DNA of 64,000 nucleotides from positions 37,176 through 101,175 of the forward strand of contig CANJLL010000009.1 in the NCBI GenBank assembly GCA_947475545.1, read 5' to 3'. Origin of the DNA: Chloroflexota bacterium (lineage in GTDB: Bacteria; Chloroflexota; Limnocylindria; Limnocylindrales; CSP1-4). The notes under the pieces were generated by a model that was not told where the DNA came from, made no database searches, and saw nothing but the letters and a program-made list of their open reading frames with translations. Position numbers and translations under genes: made by a program. Positions 1 through 8,304 of the stretch are shown piece by piece. The first letter of the stretch is position 1. Every line of letters begins with the position of its first letter.

Positions 1-236
1 CTCTCCTCGGCGATCTCCTCGGCAGAGTCCAGCACGCGCTGTGCCTCGTCGGAGTGGCCCGCGATGTCCGCGTCGAGCGGCTGCGACCAGCTCACCTCCA
101 CGACGTGGACGGCCACGAGCTCGGCTCGGTTGGCCCGGGCCAGCTCACAGGCGATGCGCGTGATCCGGGCATCGCTCCGGCCGCCGTTCAGGGCGACCAC
201 CGCTCGCCGGAACGAGGGAGTCTGGGTCTCGAGCAC
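1..236 (-). CDS. Universal stress protein family, partial (runs off window start)
   Basis: The reverse strand reads continuously from a GTG at 236 to the window edge, about 78 codons, and is not listed in the ORF track. The translation has a UspA-like N-terminus: a first strand (RRAVVALNGGRSD), a helix (ARITRIACELARANRAE) and a second strand (LVAVHVVEV). UspA proteins are small cytosolic nucleotide-binding stress proteins. It lies 122 bp downstream of the KimA-like permease on the same strand, and that permease carries its own cytoplasmic Usp-like domain, so joint function is plausible. The C-terminal ATP-binding G-x2-G-x9-G-S/T motif would lie outside the window. The start is inferred; an in-frame stop lies shortly upstream. 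Confidence 0.6.
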   Translation of the reverse strand, partial: MLETQTPSFRRAVVALNGGRSDARITRIACELARANRAELVAVHVVEVSWSQPLDADIAGHSDEAQRVLDSAEEIAEE

Positions 237-358
237 CGCTGGGCAGGACCTCGATGCTGGTCAGGTGCGCGCCCCGGGAGGGGCCGCTGGGCGAGACTGA
301 CGATACCACCGCCGAGCGGCAGGGATGGGCACAGGCGGACTCGGGCCCGTCCCGCCGG

Positions 359-2371
359 CTAGTGGTCCCGGCGATACGGTACGTCGGCGATGACCGTGTG
401 CTCCCGGCCAACCAGCGCGGCCTGGAGGCGCTTGGCCGTCTGGTTGTAGAGCACGCGATCCCACCAGTGACGTGCGACGTACTCGGGCAGGACCACGATG
501 GTGATCGGCGCCTCGCGCCCCTCGGGCCACGCCTGGTCGAGCACGTCGAGGTAGGCGATGACTGGGGAGATGACCGCCCGATACGGCGATTCCACGATGA
601 CCAGCGAGATGTCCGGGAGCTGCCGCTCCCAGCGCTCCCTGAGACGGTCGCCATCCTCCGGGTCCTCGGTGACGTACACCGCGCGGACGTCCTTGGCCAG
701 CGGCCTGGCGAAGTTGACGGCCTGGATCACGGCCCGATTGATCCCGTTGACCGGGATGACCACCCGTTGCTCGCGGTGCGGGCCCGTGAAGACCATGTCG
801 TCGCGGACCTTGAGTTCCTCGGCCTGGCCGTCGTACTGGCGCCGGATTGAGCTCATCAGGAGCACGAGCAGCGGGATCAGGATCAGGACCAGGAGCGAGG
901 CCGGGGCCTTGGCCGCGGTCACCACCACGGCCACGATGCCGGTGAGGATGGCGCCGAAGGCGTTGATGGCGAGGCGTCGCCGCCAGCCCGCGGGTCGCTC
1001 CCGGCGCCAGTGTCGGATCATGCCCGACTGGCTGATCGTGAAGTCGATGAACACGCCGACGGCGTACAGCGGGATCAGCAGATGGGTCTCGCCGCCGAAC
1101 GCGACGATCAGGCTGGCGGCCACTGCGGCCAGCGCGACGATCCCGTAGGAGAACGCCAGCCGGTCGCCGCGCAGGGCGAACTGGCGTGGCATGAAGCCAT
1201 CGTGGGCGAGGATCGCCAGGAGGCGCGGGAACGCGTTGAAGCTGGTGTTTGCGGCCAGGAACAGCAGGGTCGCCGTGAACGCCTGGAAGAGGAAGAACGG
1301 GATGGAGCCGTCGCCGTAGACCCGCCGGGCGACCTGGCTGATCACCGTCTGCTTCTCCGGCAAGTCGATGTGCGTGATGCCGAAGTTCACGGCCAGGAAC
1401 GTGATCCCGATGAACAGGACGCCCAGGAGGGCGGCCATGACTGCCAGCGTGGTCGCGGCGTTCTTGGCTTCGGGGCGCTTGAACGCCGGCACGCCGGTCG
1501 CGATCGCCTCGGTGCCGGTCAGCGCCACGGCGCCGGCGGCGAAGGCCCGGACGAGGAGGAGGAGTCCCACGTTCTGGAGCGTCTCGCCGGCCTGCTCGCC
1601 GATCTGGGCCGGATACGACTGGCCCTCGCCGAGGAACACGATCCGGACGACGCCCACCCCGATCATGAGCAGCGCCGAGACGATGAACAGGTAGGTGGGG
1701 ACGGCGAAGATGTTGCCCGCCTCGCGGATCCCGCGGAGGTTCGCGACCGTGATCAGGGCGATCGCCGCGACCCCGATCTCGACGCGGACGTCGTACAGCA
1801 TCGGCGCGGCCGACGTGATCTGCTCGACGGCGGACGACGTCGACACCGCGACGGTCAGCACGTAGTCGATCAGGAGCGCCGACGCCGCGATCAGCGATGC
1901 GCCACGTCCGAAGTTGCGCTGCGAGACGGAGTACGAGCCGCCGCCCGTCGGATAGGCGATGCAGATCTGTCGGTAGCTGATCGCCACCGTGATGAGCAGG
2001 ACAGCGATCAGGATGCTGACCTGGAGGCCCAGGACCAGCGCCGCGGCACCGCCCAGGATCAGGACGCGCAGGATCTCCTCCGTCGCGTACGCCGAGGAGC
2101 TGATGGCGTCGGAGCTGAAGATTGCCAGGGCCTTGCGCTTGGAGAGGCGTTCGCCCATCTCCGCGTCGGTCGACAGCGCTGTGCCGATCAGGGCGGTCTT
2201 GACCCGCGCGAGCACGCGACCCGTGGCCGTCGTGGGCTTGCCGACCGTGGCCTTGGCGGTCAGGCGGCCCTCTCCGCTCCAGCGGAAGTAGGCCGCGTGC
2301 GGGCGCTCAACCCGGACGCGCTTGTCGCCCAGCTTGCGGCCCTGGAGCGGCCGCCGGCCGCCGCCGGTCAC
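359..2371 (-). CDS. APC-superfamily permease, KimA/YdaO-like potassium transporter
   Basis: 670 aa from a GTG preceded by GGAAGGTG. A hydrophilic N-terminus of about 70 aa is followed by roughly 12 membrane segments (about 75-510) and a soluble C-terminal domain of about 155 aa that looks Usp-like. Signature stretches such as LAIFSSDAISSSAYA and AYPTGGGSYSVS match the APC proteins related to Bacillus KimA, a high-affinity K+/H+ symporter, rather than ordinary amino-acid permeases. KimA is about 600 aa, so this protein is slightly longer at the N-terminus. It follows the phosphoesterase gene by 28 bp and precedes a usp-like gene, probably in one transcript. Potassium as substrate is inferred from family resemblance; amino-acid transport cannot be excluded. 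Confidence 0.8.
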   Translation of the reverse strand: MTGGGRRPLQGRKLGDKRVRVERPHAAYFRWSGEGRLTAKATVGKPTTATGRVLARVKTALIGTALSTDAEMGERLSKRKALAIFSSDAISSSAYATEEILRVLILGGAAALVLGLQVSILIAVLLITVAISYRQICIAYPTGGGSYSVSQRNFGRGASLIAASALLIDYVLTVAVSTSSAVEQITSAAPMLYDVRVEIGVAAIALITVANLRGIREAGNIFAVPTYLFIVSALLMIGVGVVRIVFLGEGQSYPAQIGEQAGETLQNVGLLLLVRAFAAGAVALTGTEAIATGVPAFKRPEAKNAATTLAVMAALLGVLFIGITFLAVNFGITHIDLPEKQTVISQVARRVYGDGSIPFFLFQAFTATLLFLAANTSFNAFPRLLAILAHDGFMPRQFALRGDRLAFSYGIVALAAVAASLIVAFGGETHLLIPLYAVGVFIDFTISQSGMIRHWRRERPAGWRRRLAINAFGAILTGIVAVVVTAAKAPASLLVLILIPLLVLLMSSIRRQYDGQAEELKVRDDMVFTGPHREQRVVIPVNGINRAVIQAVNFARPLAKDVRAVYVTEDPEDGDRLRERWERQLPDISLVIVESPYRAVISPVIAYLDVLDQAWPEGREAPITIVVLPEYVARHWWDRVLYNQTAKRLQAALVGREHTVIADVPYRRDH

Positions 2372-2399
2372 GTTCGCACCTTCCGGATCTCGCCGCGGC

Positions 2400-3140
2400 T
2401 CACTGGCCGGCCGCCAGCCGGGTGATCAGCCAGCGCGGCAGACCGGCGGCGGTCATGGCGGCCTGGACGGCCGGGATGTCGTAGGCGGCGCGGCGCCACT
2501 CGATCGTGGCGGCGCCGGTATCCAGGATCGCGAATGCGGCGCGCGGGTCGCCGTCGCGCGGCTGTCCAACGCTGCCGGGGTTGAGGAGAGCGGGTCCATC
2601 ATCGAGCGCCTGCACCGGGTGGTGCACGGGGCTGGAGAAGGCCACGCGTCCATCCTTCACTCGCCAGGCGGCCGGGACGTGGGTATGGCCGTGCAGGCCG
2701 TGCCGCCCGCCCTGCGCCCCGAGGGCAGCGAGGTTCGCCGACGCCACCGGGCCGGACGTCACGTACTCCCAGGTTGGGTCGAGCGGGCTGCCGTGAACCA
2801 GCGTGAAGTCCCCTGTGGTCGATTGCTCCGGCAGCGCCGCCAGCCACGATCGCGTGGTGTCCGAGATGGTCCTGCGCGTCCATTCCATCGCCCGGCGCGC
2901 ATCCGGGTTGAACCAGTCGATCTCCGGGCCGCCGCAGGCGGCGGCGTCGTGGTTGCCACGCACGCCCCGCGCCCCCAGCGAGGCCAGCCGACCGGCCACC
3001 CCGTCGGGATCCGGACCGTAGCCCACGACGTCGCCGAGGTGCCAGATCTCATCGACCGGCTCCCCCGCGTCGAGCGCCCGCAGCACGGCGTCCAGGGCGA
3101 CGAGGTTCGCGTGGATATCGGACACCAGCGCAACCCTCAT
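2400..3140 (-). CDS. Calcineurin-like metallophosphoesterase (YfcE/MJ0936 type)
   Basis: 246 aa with the full set of metallophosphoesterase motifs in order: SDIHANL at the N-terminus, GDVVGYGPD, GNHD, HGSP and GHTHVP near residue 155. These bind a dinuclear metal centre. Proteins of this small, soluble branch hydrolyse phosphodiesters or phosphomonoesters, and the cellular substrate is usually unknown. It is upstream of the KimA-like gene (28 bp gap) and probably cotranscribed. A TACCCT hexamer lies 8 nt before the ATG and no Shine-Dalgarno is obvious, so the transcript may be leaderless. Confidence 0.85.
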   Translation of the reverse strand: MRVALVSDIHANLVALDAVLRALDAGEPVDEIWHLGDVVGYGPDPDGVAGRLASLGARGVRGNHDAAACGGPEIDWFNPDARRAMEWTRRTISDTTRSWLAALPEQSTTGDFTLVHGSPLDPTWEYVTSGPVASANLAALGAQGGRHGLHGHTHVPAAWRVKDGRVAFSSPVHHPVQALDDGPALLNPGSVGQPRDGDPRAAFAILDTGAATIEWRRAAYDIPAVQAAMTAAGLPRWLITRLAAGQ

Positions 3141-3166
3141 CGCCGGTCAGGGTAGCAGGCAGCCAC

Positions 3167-4141
3167 TCACCAGGGCTCCCGTTTTCGGAGCCGGGGGTCG
3201 CGCGGGAACATCGCCGGGACCTGGCCGGTGCGCGTTGCCACGACCAGGGCGTGGCCGGTGAGCTGCGGCACCTCCACGGGCAGGACCTCCAGGCGCCCGC
3301 CGCCGAGGCCTTCGATGGCGCGCCAGCCCAGCTCCAGCTCGGCGTCGATCTCGCCGCGCTTCCATGCGATCAGCACGCCCCCCGGCTGGAGGAGTGGGAA
3401 CGCCAGCTCCACGAGGTCCGCCAGCGGTCCTACGGCCCGCGCGCTGACGGCCGGCCAGCGCCCCCGGTCGGTCGGCCGCGCGGCGATGGTCTCCAGGCGC
3501 TCCGCGGCCACCTCCACGCCGGACCGCGCCCCGCCGCCGCCGCTCCCACCCGCGCGCCCGCCCGCGCGACCACCTGCCAGTCCGGTGGCGCGCGCCGCCG
3601 CCTCCAGGAACCCCGCCTTCTTCCCGACGGACTCCACCAGCAGCGTCCGGCGGAGCGGCACCGCCGCGGCCAGCGTCAGGCCGGGGAAGCCCCCGCCGCT
3701 CCCCAGGTCCACGAGCCGGTCGATCCGACGGGCGCGGAGCAGGGACACCGCCGTCAGGCTGTCGAGGACGTGGCGGACGGCGACGTCGGCGGGGTCGTCG
3801 ATGGCGGTGAGGTTGATCGACGGGTTCCAGGCGAGCAGGAGGCGGACGTGATCGTCGATCAACCGCCGGGTTCCGCCGTCCAGCTCCAGGTCCAGGACCG
3901 CCAACCCGTCGTCCAGGGCGCGGTGGTAGGCCTGGGGGAGCGGGGGAAGGTCGTCGACGCGCGTCGGGAGCGGTGCTCGCCCTCGGTCCGGAGGCTCCCC
4001 CTGCGGGGCGTCCCCGGGCCGTCGGTGAGTGCCGCTCCCGGCGGGGTCGTTCTTCGCGCGGCGTTCGTGGCTTCGGTCTTGCATAGCTCGGTCAGTTCGC
4101 GGTCGGGTCTCCCCGGACCCCTCGCGAGCCATGGTACCCAT
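3167..4141 (-). CDS. rsmG: 16S rRNA (guanine527-N7)-methyltransferase RsmG
   Basis: GidB/RsmG family: a lead-in helix region (NPSINLTAIDD), conserved HVLDSL, SAM-binding loop DLGSGGGFPG, VESVGKKAGFL, SARAVGPLADL and WKRG. It methylates G527 of 16S rRNA. Two features are odd. There is an unconserved hydrophilic N-terminus of 60-80 aa, and a glycine-rich stretch (RAGGRAGGSGGGG) is inserted after the helix that follows VESVGKKAGFL. The ORF track start at 4195 is a TTG; I use the ATG at 4141, but ATGs at 4132 or 4084 are also possible and none has a clear ribosome site. A pair of DnaA-box-like sequences lies just upstream, as is common near rsmG. Confidence 0.85.
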   Translation of the reverse strand: MGTMAREGSGETRPRTDRAMQDRSHERRAKNDPAGSGTHRRPGDAPQGEPPDRGRAPLPTRVDDLPPLPQAYHRALDDGLAVLDLELDGGTRRLIDDHVRLLLAWNPSINLTAIDDPADVAVRHVLDSLTAVSLLRARRIDRLVDLGSGGGFPGLTLAAAVPLRRTLLVESVGKKAGFLEAAARATGLAGGRAGGRAGGSGGGGARSGVEVAAERLETIAARPTDRGRWPAVSARAVGPLADLVELAFPLLQPGGVLIAWKRGEIDAELELGWRAIEGLGGGRLEVLPVEVPQLTGHALVVATRTGQVPAMFPRDPRLRKREPW

Positions 4142-4201
4142 CGGGCCGCTGCGCTGCGGACTCTGGACGCTACGGTTCGGCCGCCGCTGCGTCAACCGGA
4201 G

Positions 4202-4244
4202 TTATCCACGAAACTGCCCGGCGCACGAGGATCGCGGTGGATAA
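4202..4244. promoter_or_regulatory. Two inverted DnaA-box-like sequences
   Basis: TTATCCACG on the plus strand (4202-4210) and TTATCCACC on the minus strand (4236-4244) face each other across 25 bp between rsmG and csoR. Both match 8 of 9 positions of the classical DnaA box TTATCCACA. rsmG often lies next to oriC in bacteria. Only two boxes are visible and there is no AT-rich unwinding element, so this is not called an origin; DnaA control of rsmG is an alternative. Confidence 0.4.
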
Positions 4245-4307
4245 CCGGGCCGACCAGGCAGCGACCGGACGTCCAGGCGCTTGCGACGCCGCGGACCCGT
4301 GGTCCAG

Positions 4308-4727
4308 TCAGCCGGGGTTCTTGCCGCTTGCCCGAACCGGCCGGCCGAGCGCGCGGCGGACCACGTCGATGACTTCGTCCACGTAGCGGTCCGCCTCGCC
4401 ACGCTCCGCGGCGGTCCGGATGCAGCCCTGGACGTGGTCTTCGAGGATCAGGATGGAGAGCGCATCCACGGCTGCCCTGAGAGCGGCCGTCTGCTGCAGG
4501 ATGTCGACGCAGTACTCCTCGCGCTCGATCATCCGGGCGATGCCGCGGACCTGGCCCTCGATGCGCGCCAGGCGCCGCACCAACTGGGTCCGGTCCCGCG
4601 TGTAGCTGTGGCGAAAGTGGTTGTGCGCGTCCTCGGGCGCGAGATCGGCCGGGGCATCCGCCGCGACATCGGGGACTCCGGCCGGACCGGCTGCCACCTG
4701 GTGCTTGTGGGCGCTCTCCGCATTCAT
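4308..4727 (-). CDS. csoR: CsoR/RcnR-family metal-sensing repressor
   Basis: 139 aa from the ATG at 4727; the longer ORF in the track (to 5060) runs back over the promoter and neighbour. The all-helical core has the copper-ligand spacing of CsoR: Cys in EEYCVDI, then His exactly 25 residues later and Cys 4 after that (HVQGC). The fold signature RIEGQVRGIARMI is present. The N-terminus is histidine-rich (HNHFRHS), which could modify metal choice. Members repress copper-resistance genes and release DNA on Cu(I) binding. A matching pseudo-palindrome sits in its own promoter and a near copy sits before the YHS gene at 63452. Copper is favoured, but nickel or other sensing by this superfamily remains possible. 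Confidence 0.85.
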   Translation of the reverse strand: MNAESAHKHQVAAGPAGVPDVAADAPADLAPEDAHNHFRHSYTRDRTQLVRRLARIEGQVRGIARMIEREEYCVDILQQTAALRAAVDALSILILEDHVQGCIRTAAERGEADRYVDEVIDVVRRALGRPVRASGKNPG

Positions 4728-4733
4728 GGCTCG

Positions 4734-4763
4734 ATCATACCCCCCAGGGGTATCCAGATTCAA
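4734..4763 (-). promoter_or_regulatory. csoR promoter with CsoR-type operator in the spacer
   Basis: On the minus strand TTGAAT (4763-4758), an 18-bp spacer and TATGAT (4739-4734) form a sigma70-like promoter. The 17-bp element ATACCCCCCAGGGGTAT (4737-4753) fills most of the spacer and overlaps the -10. This G/C-tract pseudo-palindrome with TA ends is the usual CsoR operator. The -10 ends 6 nt before the csoR ATG, so the message is probably leaderless. Confidence 0.75.
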
Positions 4764-4812
4764 GTGGCCATCCTGATGCCGCGCCGCGCCCACGTCCGCT
4801 AGACTGGCGCGG

Positions 4813-5121
4813 ATGGACTCCCGTGATCGTCCCCGGACCCGAGCGGACGACCTGGCCTGCAGCGTGTGCCGGGAGCCTGCCGCACCCGGGCAGACCCGGC
4901 TCCTGGCCCGCCGGGACGACCTGCTCTTCGTGGAGCACCGCTGTGCGCAGTGCGCCAGCCTGACGCTGGGCTTCGTGTTCGCGGATGGCGATCGCCTCCT
5001 GCCCGACGTCCTGCGTCTTGCCGATGCGCCGCCGATCAGCGCGGATGACGTGCTCGACATGCATCGTCACCTGGCCGACTGGGCCGGCGACCTCCGCGGG
5101 CTGCTGGGCGCGCGCTCGTGA
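4813..5121 (+). CDS. Small zinc-ribbon-like protein
   Basis: 102 aa, function unrecognised. Two CxxC knuckles (CSVC near residue 16 and CAQC near 44) separated by about 26 residues suggest a small zinc ribbon, followed by an acidic helical tail. It is the first gene of a tightly packed operon (4813-6588) whose four genes overlap by 4 bp each. TAGACT lies 7 nt before the ATG and no ribosome site is seen, which fits a leaderless transcript divergent from csoR. Whether the CsoR operator about 60 bp upstream also affects this gene is unknown. Confidence 0.6.
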   Translation: MDSRDRPRTRADDLACSVCREPAAPGQTRLLARRDDLLFVEHRCAQCASLTLGFVFADGDRLLPDVLRLADAPPISADDVLDMHRHLADWAGDLRGLLGARS

Positions 5122-5591
5122 CCGTCACCGTCGCCTTGGCCCAAGTCACGGCCGGCCCGCCGCCGCGCCCGGCCAGTGGCCCCCTGTTCGCCCACGAGAG
5201 CGAGGCGGAGATGGCGCGGATCCTCGACTTCTATGCCGTCCGTTGGGACTACGAGCCGCACACCTTCCCGATCCTGTGGAACCTGGATGGGGCCGTCGTC
5301 GAGAGTTTCGCGCCGGACTTCTTCCTGCCCGAGCTGGACCTCTATCTTGAGCTCACCACGCTCCGCCAGAAGCTGGTCCGCAAGAAGAATCGCAAGCTGC
5401 GCCGGCTGCGGGAGCTCTATCCAGCCATCCGGATCAAACTCTTCTACGCCCGGGATTTCCGGGCGCTCATGCTCAAGTACGGGAAGCTTGCCCTGGCCGA
5501 ATCCCTGTCCGGTACGCTCGGCCAGGTGGGTCCTGCCGGGGCCGGCCACCATCTGTCCAGCCAGGCCACCGAGGGAGCTGCCAGTTCATGA
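5118..5591 (+). CDS. Conserved hypothetical protein, possible PD-(D/E)XK-like fold
   Basis: 157 aa from a GTG overlapping the previous stop by 4 bp. The core reads FAPDFFLPELDLYLELT followed by a basic helix (KKNRKLRRLRELYP) and a further strand. An Asp in a strand followed by a spaced E-x-T strand resembles a degenerate endonuclease-like core, as in Vsr or type II-like small nucleases, but the usual catalytic Lys is replaced by Thr. Activity is therefore doubtful. It sits in an operon with hpt. The fold suggestion is inference from pattern only. Confidence 0.55.
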   Translation: MTVTVALAQVTAGPPPRPASGPLFAHESEAEMARILDFYAVRWDYEPHTFPILWNLDGAVVESFAPDFFLPELDLYLELTTLRQKLVRKKNRKLRRLRELYPAIRIKLFYARDFRALMLKYGKLALAESLSGTLGQVGPAGAGHHLSSQATEGAASS

Positions 5592-6151
5592 CCGCCCGGG
5601 ATCTGCATGCCGACATCGGTGACACCCTGGTCTCGGAAGAGCGGATCGCCGCTCGCGTCGCCGAGCTGGGAGCCAGGATCAGCGAGGACTTCGCCGGCCG
5701 GCGCCTGACGCTGGTGAGCGTCCTCAAGGGCTCACTCCCGTTCATGGCCGACCTCATGCGCGCCATCTCCATCCCCGTCCGGATCGACCTGATGGAGGTC
5801 TCGTCGTACGGCGGCGCCGCCACCGAATCGTCCGGCCTGGTACGCATCCTCAAGGACCTCTCGGCGTCCATAGAGGGTGAGGACGTCCTGATCGTCGAGG
5901 ACATCATCGACACCGGCCTGACGCTCAACTACCTGGTCCGCTACCTGCGCGGCAAGAACCCGGCCAGCCTGGGCATCTGCACGCTGCTGGACAAGCCGGC
6001 CCGCCGGCTCGTCGACATCAACGTCAACTACACGGGCTTCACGATCCCCGACCAGTTCGTGGTCGGCTACGGCCTCGACTACAACGAGCTGTACCGGAAC
6101 CTTCGCTACGTCGGCGTGCTCAAGCCCGAGGTCTACGCGGTCCCCGAATGA
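5588..6151 (+). CDS. hpt: Hypoxanthine phosphoribosyltransferase
   Basis: 187 aa, the typical length of bacterial HPRT. The PRPP-binding loop is clear (VLIVEDIIDTGLTL, about residues 100-113), with the SVLKGSLPFMADL loop and the C-terminal DYNELYRNLRYVG signature of the family. It converts hypoxanthine or guanine plus PRPP to IMP or GMP in purine salvage. The start ATG overlaps the preceding stop (ATGA) and the next gene overlaps its stop in the same way, so the four genes are translationally coupled. Confidence 0.92.
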   Translation: MTARDLHADIGDTLVSEERIAARVAELGARISEDFAGRRLTLVSVLKGSLPFMADLMRAISIPVRIDLMEVSSYGGAATESSGLVRILKDLSASIEGEDVLIVEDIIDTGLTLNYLVRYLRGKNPASLGICTLLDKPARRLVDINVNYTGFTIPDQFVVGYGLDYNELYRNLRYVGVLKPEVYAVPE

Positions 6152-6588
6152 CGATGTATCGACGGCCGCTCGGCCGGGCCAGGGTGCTGGCCATCCTGTC
6201 TGCCATCGTGCTGCTCGTCGGCTGCATCCTGCCCTGGTGGACCAGCGGTGGCCCCAACGGGCTGCCCGCGACCACGGGCAATGCGTTCGAGGGGAGCGGC
6301 ATCCTGGTGTTCATCGTCGCGATGGCGACGCTGGCCCTGGTGACCCTGCCGTATGCCTCGGGCGACCGGCCCGTCAGGTTCGAGGGCTGGCTGAGCTATC
6401 TGCTGCTGGCGGTCATCGCCTGGCTGGGGCTGATCGGGCGGACTGTCGACCTGGCGCTGCAGGGCGCGTTCGTGTTCCGGACTCCGGAAGAGGTGATCTC
6501 GCGCGGCGCGGGCCTGCCCGTCGTCATCATCGGGATGATCATCCTGTCGGAGGCGGTCTTCGAGATGGCCCGTCAACACCGCGACTGA
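6148..6588 (+). CDS. Small integral membrane protein, unknown function
   Basis: 146 aa with four predicted membrane segments (about residues 12-32, 50-68, 80-100 and 120-138) and a basic N-terminus (YRRPLGRAR) on the cytoplasmic side. No motif that I recognise. The first segment is followed by ILPWWTSGG, typical of small DUF-type membrane proteins. It is the last gene of the hpt operon, overlapping hpt by 4 bp. Confidence 0.7.
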   Translation: MTMYRRPLGRARVLAILSAIVLLVGCILPWWTSGGPNGLPATTGNAFEGSGILVFIVAMATLALVTLPYASGDRPVRFEGWLSYLLLAVIAWLGLIGRTVDLALQGAFVFRTPEEVISRGAGLPVVIIGMIILSEAVFEMARQHRD

Positions 6589-6624
6589 CGCAAGCCGGGT
6601 CCGCCCCGCCTGAGTCGCATCCCC

Positions 6625-6664
6625 TCGCCGGCCTCCGCCGGCCTCCGCCGGCCTCCGCCGGCCC
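6625..6664. repeat. 10-bp tandem repeat in intergenic spacer
   Basis: About four head-to-tail copies of GCCTCCGCCG lie between the convergent membrane-protein gene and livF. No coding role is evident; the spacer also has no clear poly-T terminator. Confidence 0.7.
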
Positions 6665-6696
6665 GGGCGCACCGGCGCCGGACGTCGGCTCGCTGC

Positions 6697-7419
6697 CTAG
6701 ACGATGCCCAGGTACGCCTTGCGGACCGTGTCGTTCTCGCGCAGATTGGCCGCCAGGTCACTGAGCACGATCATCCCGGTCTCGATGACGTAGCCGCGAT
6801 CGGCGATCTGGAGCGCCATCCGCGCGTTCTGCTCCACCAGTAGGATCGTGGTCCCCTCGGCGTGGAGTCGGCTGATGGTGTCGAAGACGAAGTCGACGAG
6901 CACCGGGGCAAGGCCCATCGACGGCTCGTCGAGGAGGAGCACCTCGGGTCCGGCCATCAGCGCCCGGCCGATCGCCAGCATCTGCTGCTCGCCGCCGCTC
7001 AGTGTGCCGGCCACCTGGGTGCGGCGCTCCTTGAGGCGAGGGAACATCTCGAAGGCGCGGTCGATCCCGGCCTGGACGTCCGCCGCCCTGGTCAGCGTGT
7101 AGCCCCCCATCCGGAGGTTCTCCTCCACCGTGAGGCGGGCGAACATCCGGCGACCCTCCGGCACCTGCACGATGCCGCGCCCCACGATCAGGTGGGATGC
7201 CACGCCGGAGATCGTCTCGCCGCGCAACCGGACCTGGCCCTCACGCGACGGGACCAGGCCGCTGATGGCGTTGAGGGTGGTGGTCTTGCCGGCGCCGTTG
7301 GCACCGATGAGGGTGACGATCTCGCCCTTGTTGATGGTCAGCGAGACACCCTTGAGCGCATGGATGTTCCCGTAGTAGACGTGGATATCATCCACTTCGA
7401 GGATCGGCGTGGGGTTCAT
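6697..7419 (-). CDS. livF: Branched-chain amino acid ABC transporter ATPase LivF
   Basis: 240 aa from ATG 7419; the track start at 7527 adds 36 low-complexity residues that overlap livG. Walker A GANGAGKTT, Q-loop region, ABC signature LSGGEQQ, Walker B VLLLDEPS and the switch His region are intact, and the short form ending in KAYLGIV is typical of LivF. With LivG it powers uptake of branched-chain amino acids or related amides through LivHM. It is the last gene of the livKHMGF operon, 13 bp after livG. Confidence 0.92.
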   Translation of the reverse strand: MNPTPILEVDDIHVYYGNIHALKGVSLTINKGEIVTLIGANGAGKTTTLNAISGLVPSREGQVRLRGETISGVASHLIVGRGIVQVPEGRRMFARLTVEENLRMGGYTLTRAADVQAGIDRAFEMFPRLKERRTQVAGTLSGGEQQMLAIGRALMAGPEVLLLDEPSMGLAPVLVDFVFDTISRLHAEGTTILLVEQNARMALQIADRGYVIETGMIVLSDLAANLRENDTVRKAYLGIV

Positions 7420-7432
7420 GGGGCGATCGACC

Positions 7433-8287
7433 TCACGCGCTCGCGGGTGTGGAGCCGGCAGAGGCCCCGCCCTGGGTGGCCTCGAGGGCCGGAATGGCTG
7501 TGGCCTCGTGGCCGGCCGTGCCCGCACTCCCGCGGCCCAGGTAGGCCTCGATCACGAGCGGGTCTGTCTGGATCTGGATGGGCGTCCCCTCGGCGATCTT
7601 TTGGCCGTAGTGGAGCACCGTGATCTTCTCCGAGATGCCCATCACGACGCGCATCTCGTGCTCGATCAGCAGGATGGTGGTGCCCAGCTCGTCACGCAGG
7701 TGGCGGATGAACTCGGTCATCTGCTGGGACTCGGCCGGGTTCATGCCGGCCGTGGGCTCGTCGAGCAGCAGGAGGCGCGGCTTGTTGGCTAGGGCCCGGG
7801 CCACCTCGAGCCGGCGCTGGTCGCCATACGGGAGGTTGCTGGCCAGCAGATCGCCCTTGTTCTGGAGGCCGACGAAGCGGAGCAGGCGACGGGCCTCGCG
7901 GTGCGCACGCCCCTCGTCCTCCCGCACGCTCTTCGTCCCGAGGACGGCGCCGATCCACGATGAGCGCAGGTGGTAGTGCTGCCCGACGAGGATGTTTTCC
8001 ATCGCCGTCATGTTCGCGAACAGGCGGATGTTCTGGTAGGTCCGCGAGATGCCCAGGTGGGCGATCTGGTCCCGGCGCAGCCGCTGGATGGGCTGGCCGT
8101 CAAACACGATCTGGCCGGCCTCGATCTGGTAGAAGCCGGCGATGCAGTTGAAGAACGTCGTCTTCCCGGCTCCATTGGGGCCGATCAGGCTGGCAATCGA
8201 GCCCTGCTCGATCTCGAAGTCGAGGTTGTTGACGGCCGTCAGGCCACCGAACTTCTTGGTGACCGCGGTCGCTGTCAGGAGCGGCAT
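7433..8287 (-). CDS. livG: Branched-chain amino acid ABC transporter ATPase LivG
   Basis: 284 aa from ATG 8287; the 544-aa track ORF runs antisense-like through livM and is not real there. Walker A GPNGAGKTT, the LivG-type ISRTYQNIRLF Q-loop, signature LPYGDQRRLE, Walker B LLLLDEPTAGMNP and switch IEHEM are all seen. About 30 extra C-terminal residues after EAYLG are Ala/Gly/Thr-rich and not part of the usual LivG. It lies between livM and livF. Confidence 0.92.
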   Translation of the reverse strand: MPLLTATAVTKKFGGLTAVNNLDFEIEQGSIASLIGPNGAGKTTFFNCIAGFYQIEAGQIVFDGQPIQRLRRDQIAHLGISRTYQNIRLFANMTAMENILVGQHYHLRSSWIGAVLGTKSVREDEGRAHREARRLLRFVGLQNKGDLLASNLPYGDQRRLEVARALANKPRLLLLDEPTAGMNPAESQQMTEFIRHLRDELGTTILLIEHEMRVVMGISEKITVLHYGQKIAEGTPIQIQTDPLVIEAYLGRGSAGTAGHEATAIPALEATQGGASAGSTPASA

Positions 8288-8304
8288 CGCATCAGCCTTT
8301 CGTC

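Noticed and set aside
1010-2425. 471-aa plus-strand ORF opposite the KimA-like gene
   Set aside because: Shadow reading frame with no recognisable domain and extreme Asp/Gln/Arg content.
4202-4244. Origin of replication call
   Set aside because: Only two DnaA-like boxes, no AT-rich element and no dnaA or parAB in the window.
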